From positions 372,001 through 436,000 of the forward strand of contig NZ_PGCL01000003.1 in assembly GCF_004297185.1 (NCBI RefSeq): DNA of 64,000 nt. Direction: 5' to 3'. The translations under genes were made by a program, and so were the position numbers. This document shows positions 7,713-15,217 of this stretch, in pieces. The number at the start of each line of letters is the position of its first letter. Position 1 is the first letter of the stretch. Below the pieces are notes generated by a model. The model did not search any database, was not told the DNA's origin, and saw only the letters and a program-made list of their open reading frames with translations. This DNA comes from Methanofollis fontis (GTDB lineage Archaea; Halobacteriota; Methanomicrobia; Methanomicrobiales; Methanofollaceae).

Positions 7713-9125
7713 ATGAAGATGCTCATCGGAGGCGCATGGAGCGATGCGACAGCAGGTCGAAGGCTCGGCGTGGTCAACCCGGCCACCTGGGAGGAGATCG
7801 ATCAGGTGCCGCTCGGTGGACCGGACGATGCCGGGGCTGCCGTGGAGGCGGCAGCCGATGCACTCAGGGGATGGGGGGACCTGCCCGTGCTCGAACGGGC
7901 CGGGCGCCTGACCCGCACCGCCTCCCTGGTCAGGGAAGAGACAGAACGGCTTGCGGCACTGCTGGTGAGCGAGCAGGGCAAACCCCTGCGAGAAGCACGG
8001 GACGAAATCAGGGGGTTTGCCCATATCCTCGAGTATTATGCCGGACTTGCCTCATCACTCCGCGGCGACGCCGTCCGGACCGGGGCATACGGCCGGATCA
8101 TCACGGAAAAACGGCCGATCGGGGTGTGTGCTGCGATCGTGCCCTGGAACATGCCGGTGATCATCGCCGGATGGAAGATCGGTCCGGCCCTCATGGCCGG
8201 AAACACGCTCGTCCTCAAACCAGCGAGCAACACACCGCTGACGACACTTGCCATCGGAGAACTCTTCGTCCGCGCCGGTCTGCCACCGGGTGTCCTCAAT
8301 ATTGTGACCGGACCGGGAGAGTCGCTCGGGGAAGCGCTGGTGACGCACCCGGGGGTCAGGAAAGTGTCCTTCACCGGTGCGACCGACACCGGCAGGCACA
8401 TCGCCGAGGCGGCGGCACCGACAATGAAATATCTCACCCTTGAACTCGGCGGGAGCGATCCGATGATCGTCTGCGACGATGCCGACCTTGATGCGGCCGC
8501 AAATGGTGCGGTGGCGGCCCGGTTCTATAATTGCGGGCAGACATGCACGGCAGTGAAACGGGTATATGTGTTCTCTGAAATCGCCGAACGCTTCAGGGAA
8601 CGGGTGGCACAGCGTGTAGAGGAGATCACTGTCGGAAACGGCATGGAAAAGGGGGTTCGAATGGGACCGCTCTCCAATGCCGCCGGATATACGCATATCG
8701 AGCAGATCGTCGATGAGATGAAGGGCGAAGCGGAGATTATCGCCGGAGGAGAACGTCAGGGAGACAGGGGATGGTTCTACCGCCCAACGGTGATCTGCGG
8801 GTGTTCACCGGATGCCCTCCCCCTCCGCGAAGAGGTCTTCGGTCCGGTGCTCCCGATCGTCGAGGTCGAAACCCTTGACGAGGCGATCACAGAGGCAAAC
8901 AGCACACGCTATGGGCTGGGAGCGTCAATCTGGACAAATAGCCTCTCCCGCACAGAACAGGGCTGCCGGGAACTGGAGGCCGGCATCGTATGGGTGAACC
9001 AGCACCTGAAGATCCCGCCCGAGGCCCCGTTCGGCGGGGTGAAGGGGAGCGGCATCGGGAGGGAAAACGGCCCCGGAGCGCTTGATCGTTATACCGAAGA
9101 GCGCTCGATCCTTGTCAGGATCTAA
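7713..9125 (+). CDS. NAD(P)-dependent aldehyde dehydrogenase
   Basis: This is a 470-residue cytosolic ALDH of normal length. It shows the N-terminal MLIGGAWSDA start, IVPWNMPV with the catalytic Asn, LVLKPASNTPL for cofactor binding, and KVSFTGATDTGRHI for the Rossmann loop. The general-base Glu is in LTLELGGSDP and the nucleophile Cys in YNCGQTCTAVK. EEVFGPVLPIV and APFGGVKGSGIGREN close the family pattern. It is closest in feel to succinate-semialdehyde or lactaldehyde dehydrogenases, but specificity is not readable. It diverges from rnc across a 60-bp promoter region. Confidence 0.93.
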   Translation: MKMLIGGAWSDATAGRRLGVVNPATWEEIDQVPLGGPDDAGAAVEAAADALRGWGDLPVLERAGRLTRTASLVREETERLAALLVSEQGKPLREARDEIRGFAHILEYYAGLASSLRGDAVRTGAYGRIITEKRPIGVCAAIVPWNMPVIIAGWKIGPALMAGNTLVLKPASNTPLTTLAIGELFVRAGLPPGVLNIVTGPGESLGEALVTHPGVRKVSFTGATDTGRHIAEAAAPTMKYLTLELGGSDPMIVCDDADLDAAANGAVAARFYNCGQTCTAVKRVYVFSEIAERFRERVAQRVEEITVGNGMEKGVRMGPLSNAAGYTHIEQIVDEMKGEAEIIAGGERQGDRGWFYRPTVICGCSPDALPLREEVFGPVLPIVEVETLDEAITEANSTRYGLGASIWTNSLSRTEQGCRELEAGIVWVNQHLKIPPEAPFGGVKGSGIGRENGPGALDRYTEERSILVRI

Positions 9126-9485
9126 CTGAACAATCCCCTGCCGGGTTTGCTGAGGGGGAGGGTCCGGAGGGGCATACCGGCATAAACCCGGATAATTGTG
9201 CCCCGCCTCCACCACGTTCTCCACGACGAACAGAGGCAGACGGGAGTGTTCAATCCGTTCGGAAATCATACTGCAGAGGGGACAGATGCGGGAGATCTCC
9301 CCGGCAGGAGTGCCGCCCTGCAGGAGCACTATCGCAAAACAGAGCGCTCGACGATCGGGTCACGGCCATGCCTGATCAGTTTTCAGACTTCAGGTTGTTT
9401 CCGGCATGGCAGACGTCTATTCCCGGATAAACGGTTCGGCAAATTCGACCGTCAAAGGTGTGGTGAGGGAAAAAATAGGTGCTTT
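9126..9485. other. 360-bp intergenic stretch between convergent genes
   Basis: This space separates the ends of the aldehyde dehydrogenase (+) and the SpeD-like gene (-). The minus strand holds an open frame from about 9329 with a CPLC pair and the segment LFVVENVVEAGHNYPG. That frame continues antisense into the dehydrogenase, has no SD and has a stop just upstream. I cannot assign it. No RNA gene or strong terminator is visible. Confidence 0.4.
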
Positions 9486-9953
9486 TCAGTCCCTGAAGAG
9501 CACATGGGTGGTCATGGAGCTGGCGCCGAAGAAGCGCTTGCAGAACTCTGCCATGACCTTCGGGCCGTATTCCTTGCACGAGAAGATGTCGAGGTAGGCA
9601 CCGTTGGTCTCGTTCGCAAAGTGACCGGAGACAAGGGAGGTCTCGATGAGCTGCATCATGGAGTAGCCGGCGACCTTCTCGCACGGGCCGAAGTGGACAA
9701 CCGTCGGTTCGCCGAATCTCTTCATGTCAATGAGGTCGCAGAGTTCTACGATGAACTGCTTGATCCTGTCGGCGTCTCTGATCGTCGCCGGGTCGCAGTC
9801 CTTCAGGTCAACGCTGGTGTACAGACCCCAGGATCCCTGTTCCTTGAACTTCTTGATGATCTCATCGTCGGAAAGGGTGTCCCAGTAGTTCATGGTCTCG
9901 TTCACATTCAGCAGGTCAGTCTGATGCATAGTCTCGGTCTCAGTCATGTTCAT
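9486..9953 (-). CDS. S-adenosylmethionine decarboxylase-like pyruvoyl protein
   Basis: The 155-residue protein resembles class 1B (SpeD) AdoMet decarboxylases, which self-cleave to make a pyruvoyl group. The core IETSLVSGHFANE ... YLDIFSCKEYG carries Ser106, His111 and Cys126. This is exactly the Ser63/His68/Cys83 spacing of the Thermotoga enzyme. Departures are Leu in place of the His after the serine, loss of HTWPE, and an extra 40-residue N-terminus. It may be a paralogue with another substrate. The start is ATG 9953, 6 nt after GGAGGGG; a GTG lies one codon earlier. A TATA box GTTTAAAT at 10013-10020 gives a 38-nt leader. Confidence 0.78.
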   Translation of the reverse strand: MNMTETETMHQTDLLNVNETMNYWDTLSDDEIIKKFKEQGSWGLYTSVDLKDCDPATIRDADRIKQFIVELCDLIDMKRFGEPTVVHFGPCEKVAGYSMMQLIETSLVSGHFANETNGAYLDIFSCKEYGPKVMAEFCKRFFGASSMTTHVLFRD

Positions 9954-10108
9954 CACGATCCCCCTCCGGAGCGGACCGGAAGGCATTGATGTAATTACAA
10001 CTCGAATTGAGGATTTAAACATATCTATCGAGATACCTTGGAGCGTTCCGGATAATGACAGCAATATGAAGCAATAATTGAATATTATTGACCATTAAGC
10101 GTCAATTT

Positions 10109-10129
10109 CCAATATTGTCCCCAATATTG
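10109..10129. repeat. Direct repeat of CCAATATTG
   Basis: CCAATATTG occurs at 10109-10117 and 10121-10129, a 12-bp period, and its core CAATATTG is a palindrome. Further AATATT and CAATAATTG copies lie just before at 10070-10090. The block is about 90-115 bp upstream of the SpeD-like TATA box. It is a plausible regulator-binding array, inferred from repetition only. Confidence 0.4.
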
Positions 10130-10284
10130 CCAACAATTCCAACAAAGCCCAGATTAAACCGCTTTTCGGATCGCCATATTCGATCGGCGACGCTCACACC
10201 CCCGATCGGTTCTGCGCTCAATAATTGGCCAGATCTGAATTTGGCGCGAGATTGACGAACCAAAAAGCAAATGAACGGGTTTTA

Positions 10285-10321
10285 TTTGCCACATTCTGGC
10301 AAATTCTGTTTTAATTTGCCA
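10285..10321. repeat. TTTGCCA inverted and direct repeats
   Basis: TTTGCCA (10285-10291) and TGGCAAA (10297-10303) form a perfect 7-bp inverted repeat with a 5-bp spacer. A third TTTGCCA follows at 10315-10321. Such an arrangement is typical of an operator for a dimeric regulator, or of an RNA hairpin in a 3' region of the aminopeptidase transcript. No T-run follows on either strand that would make it a clear terminator. Confidence 0.45.
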
Positions 10322-10475
10322 AAAAAAGAATCAAGAAAGAATTTTTGGACCAAATATCCTCTATCGTGCCATATTGGATGCGATTCTGAATCGGACCGGC
10401 AATTGTCGAATTCAGTATGAAAAATAATATGAGAATTTTGTGGACGTCGATGCACATCACTGTTCATCTTCAGGG

Positions 10476-13307
10476 TCAGGGGGCAGGCGGCGGCGGCACC
10501 TCCGCACACTCCGGGGCGGGGCCGCACTCCCTGCGGTAGCTCTCCACTGCACGGGGTGCGCCATGGAGAAGACGCCGCACCGTATTATAGACGCTCGGCT
10601 GTTGAACGGGATCGGCAGAACGCATGATGCGGAGGAGCACCCCGACAAGCGGCGCCTGATACACATCTTCCATCAGGTCAAGGGCTCCGAAGACCTCCAG
10701 GGCACCGACGGTATTGTACTCGTTCACCGTTGCGAGGTCAGAGAGCACATCGGCAAGATAGTCCCTCCCCTCTTCCGTCTCAAGAGAGATCGCCCGGTTC
10801 CGCGCAAACCGGCCGAATAGAGCTCTTTGATCGTTGGACTGCTCGATCCTGAAGGTGGGGGAGGCGGCGGCCCGGCGGATCAGGTGCAGGGCGTCAGGGG
10901 CCCTGATGCCGCCGACGGTCGCCAGATAGGACTCCCATGAGACCGGATGGGAGCATGAATCCCTCTCAAACGACTCAAGCATGGAGAGACGGTCGGGCGC
11001 CGAGGAGTCCAGATACAGGGCGAAGGCAACAAGGCGGTCGGTGGCGCAGACCGCCGTCTCAAACTGATCCCTGATAATGGTGTGCACCTCGCCGGTATCA
11101 AGAGCGGCCAGAGTGGAGAGGAGGACGGATTTCACCTGCCTGGCCTTGATTGCCGCCGGGCTCCGGCCCTGAGGGGCTGCCGCATAGGTGGTGTAGAGAT
11201 GCAGGAGACCGTCCTGGTGCCGCCCTGCAATACCGTGTATCAATCGCCTCCGCGCCTCGTAAAGGGCGGTATAGTGATGGGCATATCGGGGATCGTTCAC
11301 CGTCTCGAAGATCGTCAGGAACTGTCCACCCGCCTCAGCCATCAGGGCAGGGTCGGATACGCACTCATACCAGAGGTCACAGAACCCCTCCGAGGGGACC
11401 GCAGAGCGATCCTCGAGCAGGGCGATCATCTCCCGTTCGGCAAGCGCCTGGAGTGCACAGAACCGGCCGATCACATCGGAATCGAGACGGACCTGCATGA
11501 AACGTTCTTCTACAGAAGCATCGTCATCCAGTCGTCCGTAGAACGAGTAGCCCCGGTTGGCCGAGACAAATGCGGGACGGTCGACCCCTTCGAACACCAC
11601 CTCCTCATGCCGCCCGGTGACAATGTGCGTTCGCTCTGCCAGGGGCGTGCCGTTTCGGTCCATCAGGGCGATGACAAGGGGAAACTCCCACGTTTCAGCA
11701 TCATGGGGCGTTTCCTGATCCAGGATAAGAGTGCAGGTCCGCATCTCCGGATCATAGCGTCTCGAGAGGCGTAGCGTCGGAAAACCGGTCTGTTTCAGCC
11801 AGAGATTGGCCATCCGCCCGAAACTGCGGTTGGCCTCCTCCTCCATCGCATCCAGCCAGTCCTGCCGTGAGGCGTTTGCATGGGCGAACCGGTGATGATA
11901 CCGCGCAAGGGCACGGGCAAACGCCTCCGGTCCCATGATCCGCTCGATCATCCTGACAAACTCAGGGGCCTTCACGTAGGTGACGCCGGTGATCAGTTCA
12001 TTGGGGTCATTGAAACCGTCGGGCTCGATCGGCATCGAGGCCGCCCCGGCATCGAGGGCAAAGGTCCCCCCCTCCGGAGCGACGAGATCGATCACCGTCT
12101 GGAGGCGGGCATAGGCATCGCCAAAGAGAAAGGCGAAGTATGCGTCCTCCACATGAACGGTCACCGCTTCGTTCAGCCAGAGCTCAAACGGACTCTTGCC
12201 GGTTACTTCAGAGCCATTGAGATTGTGATAATACTCGTGCACCTTCACCCGCACCATGTACTCATAGGCGCGGTCGGTCATCTGCGGGACGGGCATGATC
12301 CGGTTCGTGGTGATCGTGGTGTTGCCGACATTTTCCATGCCCCCATAGTCTGAGTTCTGCATCCCGATCTCGCGGTATATCGCTCCGGTATAGGCATAAC
12401 CCGGCGTGATCTCCCTGATCTCCCCGGCCAGTCTGCGGCGCAGTTCATCAGTAGTTTCCCGGTCGCCGGATGCCTTCGCCAGGTCACGTTCCCTGCAGAG
12501 GTCGTAGATGCGGCGGCGGCGAGGGCGGTCCCGGTACATCTCCGGTCCGGTGAAGAGATAGACCCAGAGCACCCCGTCGGCAAGCACCTCCAGTGCCGAT
12601 TGGACGACACCGGCGTCCGAACCCGGCGGCACCAGGAGTTCGAGGAGGAAGGTCCGGCCATCCGGGTACTCAAACTCCCTCCTGAAGGAGGCATAGGTGC
12701 CGACACCAAGGAAGAAGAGGTAGGGGGCCATCGGCGTCTTCAGATTTGAATAGGTGATCGATGCCCGTCCGCCACTGCCGGGCTGTATTTCAGAGAGGGG
12801 GTCACCGTTGGAGATGAGATCAGTATACCGCCCGTCGGCGATGATCGTCGTCTGATAGGTGCATTTTGCTGTCATATCGTCAAAGCAGGGAACGATCCGC
12901 TGGAACCCCCACTGCTGACACTGGGTGATCTGGGTCGGGGGAGCACCGGGCGGCGTGACATCATAATACAGACCCTCAAGCAGGTGATCGGTAGGTCTGC
13001 AGCGTGTCTCGGTGACAAGATGGAGGTCTGTCCCGCCCGGGACAGGGCGCTCGAAGAGGAAGGAAAGGAGATGACGGCCACGGTCATATTCCGTCAGGGC
13101 AGGAAATTCCTCACACTCGGCACGCTGAATTTCGAGATCACGCGCATTGAGATCAAGGCGAGTGACGGCGGCATCCCGCACCCGCACATGCATCCTCGAT
13201 GAGACATCGGTATACTCGTCATGGACCGAAAAACGGAGGTCCATGTGGATGACATCCACCGGCAGATCGCCAAAATCTTCAGGATAGTAGATAAAAAGAC
13301 GGGTCAT
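10476..13307 (-). CDS. M1 family (gluzincin) zinc aminopeptidase
   Basis: The protein has about 943 residues. The exopeptidase motif GGMEN is in YGGMENVGNTT. The zinc motif is VHEYYHNLNG, followed 18 residues later by Glu in WLNEAVT: an exact HExxH-x18-E. The N-terminal beta domain and a long helical C-terminal region fit the aminopeptidase N/tricorn-interacting-factor type. It would trim peptides in the cytoplasm, for example after the proteasome. The start MTRLFIYYPEDFG at 13307 follows GGTGAGG by 5 nt; an ATG at 13340 overlaps the previous stop as TAATG. It is the last gene of the HAMP/Roadblock operon. Confidence 0.92.
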   Translation of the reverse strand: MTRLFIYYPEDFGDLPVDVIHMDLRFSVHDEYTDVSSRMHVRVRDAAVTRLDLNARDLEIQRAECEEFPALTEYDRGRHLLSFLFERPVPGGTDLHLVTETRCRPTDHLLEGLYYDVTPPGAPPTQITQCQQWGFQRIVPCFDDMTAKCTYQTTIIADGRYTDLISNGDPLSEIQPGSGGRASITYSNLKTPMAPYLFFLGVGTYASFRREFEYPDGRTFLLELLVPPGSDAGVVQSALEVLADGVLWVYLFTGPEMYRDRPRRRRIYDLCRERDLAKASGDRETTDELRRRLAGEIREITPGYAYTGAIYREIGMQNSDYGGMENVGNTTITTNRIMPVPQMTDRAYEYMVRVKVHEYYHNLNGSEVTGKSPFELWLNEAVTVHVEDAYFAFLFGDAYARLQTVIDLVAPEGGTFALDAGAASMPIEPDGFNDPNELITGVTYVKAPEFVRMIERIMGPEAFARALARYHHRFAHANASRQDWLDAMEEEANRSFGRMANLWLKQTGFPTLRLSRRYDPEMRTCTLILDQETPHDAETWEFPLVIALMDRNGTPLAERTHIVTGRHEEVVFEGVDRPAFVSANRGYSFYGRLDDDASVEERFMQVRLDSDVIGRFCALQALAEREMIALLEDRSAVPSEGFCDLWYECVSDPALMAEAGGQFLTIFETVNDPRYAHHYTALYEARRRLIHGIAGRHQDGLLHLYTTYAAAPQGRSPAAIKARQVKSVLLSTLAALDTGEVHTIIRDQFETAVCATDRLVAFALYLDSSAPDRLSMLESFERDSCSHPVSWESYLATVGGIRAPDALHLIRRAAASPTFRIEQSNDQRALFGRFARNRAISLETEEGRDYLADVLSDLATVNEYNTVGALEVFGALDLMEDVYQAPLVGVLLRIMRSADPVQQPSVYNTVRRLLHGAPRAVESYRRECGPAPECAEVPPPPAP

Positions 13308-13339
13308 CGGCCTCACCAGTGGTGGGGCCGGACGGCCCA

Positions 13340-14044
13340 TTATTGTTCTGTTCGAAGGTTCTGCAGTGTGGTCCGGATGCGGCCGAGTGGAACGGCACCT
13401 TCAAAGAGGATGCAGAGCGTCGAGTCCTTTCCGGGGACGGCAAGAAGAATGCCGCCCGATGTTTCAAGAATGAAGCCACCCACACTCTCCGGCGCGGCGA
13501 GCGTTTCCGCCGCGCCGACGGCGTCGATGACAGCACGACAGGAAAGACCGGCGGGACGGGATCCAGAAGAGATGGTGAGGTCGTCACCGGCACAGCGACC
13601 GACCATCAACACCCCGGCCTCGCCTGAGAGTGCCGAGATCGGGTCGAGGGATTGAGGGTCTGCCCGCGCCGGTTTCACCTCCTGGACGGGTGGAGAAGGG
13701 GATATGCCAGGGGACCGCTCCAGGGGCGCATCGTGGACGTGCACGCCGTTTTCACGACACCAGAGGATCGCCGCCGCAAACTCGTCCCCGGTATATTTAC
13801 GGAGGGTGAATGTCACCGCCTCCTGTGAACCAAGATATTCTCGAGCTGCATTTCCGCGCAGCGTCATACCTGCCGATCGGAAACAGAAGGCCACCGCCTC
13901 GCCCCGACGGATCAGGATAAACCCGTCCCCATCCTTGACGCTGACGTCGACCTTTCCAAGAAATCGAACAGTATGAGAGAAGATCCAGGGAAGCGGAGCC
14001 TCCGTACTTCCAAGGCTGGTGCCTTCAGGTAGTGCAGGGTTCAT
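13340..14044 (-). CDS. Two-part protein with C-terminal Roadblock/LC7-like domain
   Basis: The protein has 234 residues. The N-terminal 100 residues (WIFSHTVRFLGKVDVSVKDG ... YTGDEFAAAILWCREN) look like a small beta-rich effector-type domain that I cannot name firmly. After a proline-rich linker near 110-135, residues 140-234 follow the Roadblock/LC7 pattern: VLMVGRCAGDDLTI, a helix AVIDAVGAAETLAA, then GGFILETSGGILLAVP, STLCILFE and a final helix. Roadblock proteins regulate small GTPases by dimerisation. The ATG overlaps the upstream LC7 gene by 4 nt. The domain call is by pattern, not by alignment. Confidence 0.65.
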   Translation of the reverse strand: MNPALPEGTSLGSTEAPLPWIFSHTVRFLGKVDVSVKDGDGFILIRRGEAVAFCFRSAGMTLRGNAAREYLGSQEAVTFTLRKYTGDEFAAAILWCRENGVHVHDAPLERSPGISPSPPVQEVKPARADPQSLDPISALSGEAGVLMVGRCAGDDLTISSGSRPAGLSCRAVIDAVGAAETLAAPESVGGFILETSGGILLAVPGKDSTLCILFEGAVPLGRIRTTLQNLRTEQ

Positions 14045-14394
14045 AGGACCGAGGTGATCAGATCCAGATTCTTTCTCATCTCATACCGCACCCTCCCGGT
14101 GTTTGCATCAGGTTCGAGGATAGCGGCAAGTGTCCCGCCGTCCGGGAGGGGCATCGCAAGGAGCAGGTGCGTCCCTGCCTCGATAAGGGCACCGGAAAAA
14201 TTCTCAGCACCGAGGGAGTCGGCAAGCGTCCCCCAGCTGCCGGCGGCTGACGGGATGAGCCGGGCGATGCCGGTCCAATCGCGGGATCCGGCCTCACCCA
14301 GGATCTCTCCCCCGGGCGAGGTGACGCTGATCCCGATCGCCCCGGCAGCAAGAATTCTGTTCAGCACAAATGCCAGCATGGAAGAGCCCTGCAT
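14041..14394 (-). CDS. Roadblock/LC7 domain protein
   Basis: This is a 117-residue single-domain protein. The pattern AIGISVTSPGGEILGEAG, IARLIPSAAGSWGTLADSLG, FSGALIEAGTHLLLAMPL and LAAILEPDANTGRVRYEMRKNL matches the strand-helix order of Roadblock/LC7 (MglB-like) proteins. These act as GTPase-activating or scaffolding partners of small Ras-like GTPases. No GTPase gene is nearby. Neighbours are a 76-residue protein (6 nt upstream) and a second LC7-like protein (4-nt overlap). Confidence 0.75.
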   Translation of the reverse strand: MQGSSMLAFVLNRILAAGAIGISVTSPGGEILGEAGSRDWTGIARLIPSAAGSWGTLADSLGAENFSGALIEAGTHLLLAMPLPDGGTLAAILEPDANTGRVRYEMRKNLDLITSVL

Positions 14395-14400
14395 GCCGCC

Positions 14401-14631
14401 TCACCTGAGGGCAAGAATACCCTGCCTGATCCGTGCAGCGATCCCCTCCCCGAGGGTGGCCCTCACTGCTGCATGGACGGCATCAGCAAGCACCGGGAGA
14501 TCTGTTGGCACCAGATCGTCCGGCGTCTTTCCAAGGGAGGTACGTGAACAGCGTGAGAGGACGACCCTGGCAGACGGGCCGACCTCCTCCCCGAGGATAG
14601 CGATCACTCTGTCGTTCAGCGGCATGCGCAT
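14401..14631 (-). CDS. Small helical protein of the HAMP/Roadblock operon
   Basis: The 76-residue protein of unknown function begins MRMPLNDRVIAILGEEVG. A core GPSARVVLSRCSRTSLGK precedes TPDDLVPTDLPVLADAVHAAV and a C-terminal helix. It looks all-helical and has one Cys but no metal site. Spacing of 6 nt on both sides to the HAMP and LC7 genes makes membership in the operon certain. It may be the adaptor between the membrane HAMP protein and the Roadblock proteins, which is inference from position. Confidence 0.75.
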   Translation of the reverse strand: MRMPLNDRVIAILGEEVGPSARVVLSRCSRTSLGKTPDDLVPTDLPVLADAVHAAVRATLGEGIAARIRQGILALR

Positions 14632-14637
14632 CCTTTC

Positions 14638-15060
14638 TCACTCCCCGTCTTCACGCGCCAGTGCGTCCAGGATCTTATAGGAGTTGATCATCCTGTTGAA
14701 TGATGATGCAAGATCCCCGATCTCGTCGTTGGTCATTACACTGACCTCGGCGTTGCGCAGGTCGCCCATGGAGACTGAACGGGCCACCTCCGAAAGGCGG
14801 GTGATGGGGCTTGTGATGCTGCTCGCAAGGAAAAAGCTCCACATCACCACAATAGAGAGTGTGGTCAGTGTCAACAGGAAGATCGTTGCCGGGAGACCGA
14901 TGGCGGAGACGATACCTCCGGTATCCCCGGCAGCCATGATGCCGATGAGTACGATGGGGATCACCGCCACAAAGAGCATGCTCACAAAGAGTTTGTAAAA
15001 GATCGGGATCTGGAGAGTCAGGGTGCCCCCTCCTATCCCGCTCCTGATCATTCCATCCAT
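14638..15060 (-). CDS. Membrane protein ending in a HAMP domain, no kinase
   Basis: The 140-residue protein has two membrane helices, IFYKLFVSMLFVAVIPIVLIG (about 19-39) and ATIFLLTLTTLSIVVMWSFF (about 58-77), with a short loop between. A HAMP domain follows (SSITSPITRLSEVARSVSMG ... NDEIGDLASSFNRMI) and the protein ends a few residues later. There is no kinase or chemoreceptor output domain, so a signal would pass to separate proteins. The ATG at 15060 lies about 26 bp from a TATA box, so translation is probably leaderless. It is the first gene of the five-gene minus-strand operon. Confidence 0.85.
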   Translation of the reverse strand: MDGMIRSGIGGGTLTLQIPIFYKLFVSMLFVAVIPIVLIGIMAAGDTGGIVSAIGLPATIFLLTLTTLSIVVMWSFFLASSITSPITRLSEVARSVSMGDLRNAEVSVMTNDEIGDLASSFNRMINSYKILDALAREDGE

Positions 15061-15080
15061 GGCAGATCATTTGCACATTC

Positions 15081-15090
15081 CAGATATAAA
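15081..15090 (-). promoter_or_regulatory. TATA box of the HAMP/Roadblock operon
   Basis: TTTATATCTG on the minus strand is centred about 25 bp before the ATG at 15060. This predicts a leaderless transcript covering the HAMP, 76-residue, two LC7-type and aminopeptidase genes. The surrounding 150 bp (15061-15217) are AT-rich and also contain the 3' end of the RND exporter transcript. Confidence 0.6.
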
Positions 15091-15217
15091 TGTTGCTTTT
15101 TTAATTTATCCAGCCAAGACAAATTAATTACAAAATTAATAATATTTTTGGCGATACTGGAGAATTTGATCGGACATTGACGAAAACAGATTAAAAAATG
15201 GCAGGGGATGGGAGAGA

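Larger units (their letters stand above)
9954..10475. other. AT-rich 520-bp intergenic region upstream of the SpeD-like gene
   Basis: The stretch lies between the SpeD-like gene and the end of the aminopeptidase, both on the minus strand. It is clearly richer in A and T than its surroundings. It holds the TATA box GTTTAAAT (10013-10020) for the SpeD-like gene and two sets of short repeats listed separately. No open frame with coding-like codon use is visible. An unannotated small RNA is possible but nothing shows one directly. Confidence 0.6.

Noticed and set aside
7653-8024. N-terminal extension of RNase III by 124 residues
   Set aside because: The extension is antisense to the aldehyde dehydrogenase, is low in fold-like sequence, and the ATG at 7652 has a proper SD and the usual family start.
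9126-9329. Minus-strand frame with CPLC and LFVVENVVEAGHNYPG after the aldehyde dehydrogenase
   Set aside because: It continues antisense into the dehydrogenase, starts right after a stop without SD, and matches no family that I know. I kept it only as a note in the intergenic entry.
9198-9989. Open frame of 263 codons on the plus strand over the SpeD-like gene
   Set aside because: The minus-strand protein has conserved catalytic residues, a start with SD and a promoter, while the plus-strand frame has none of these.
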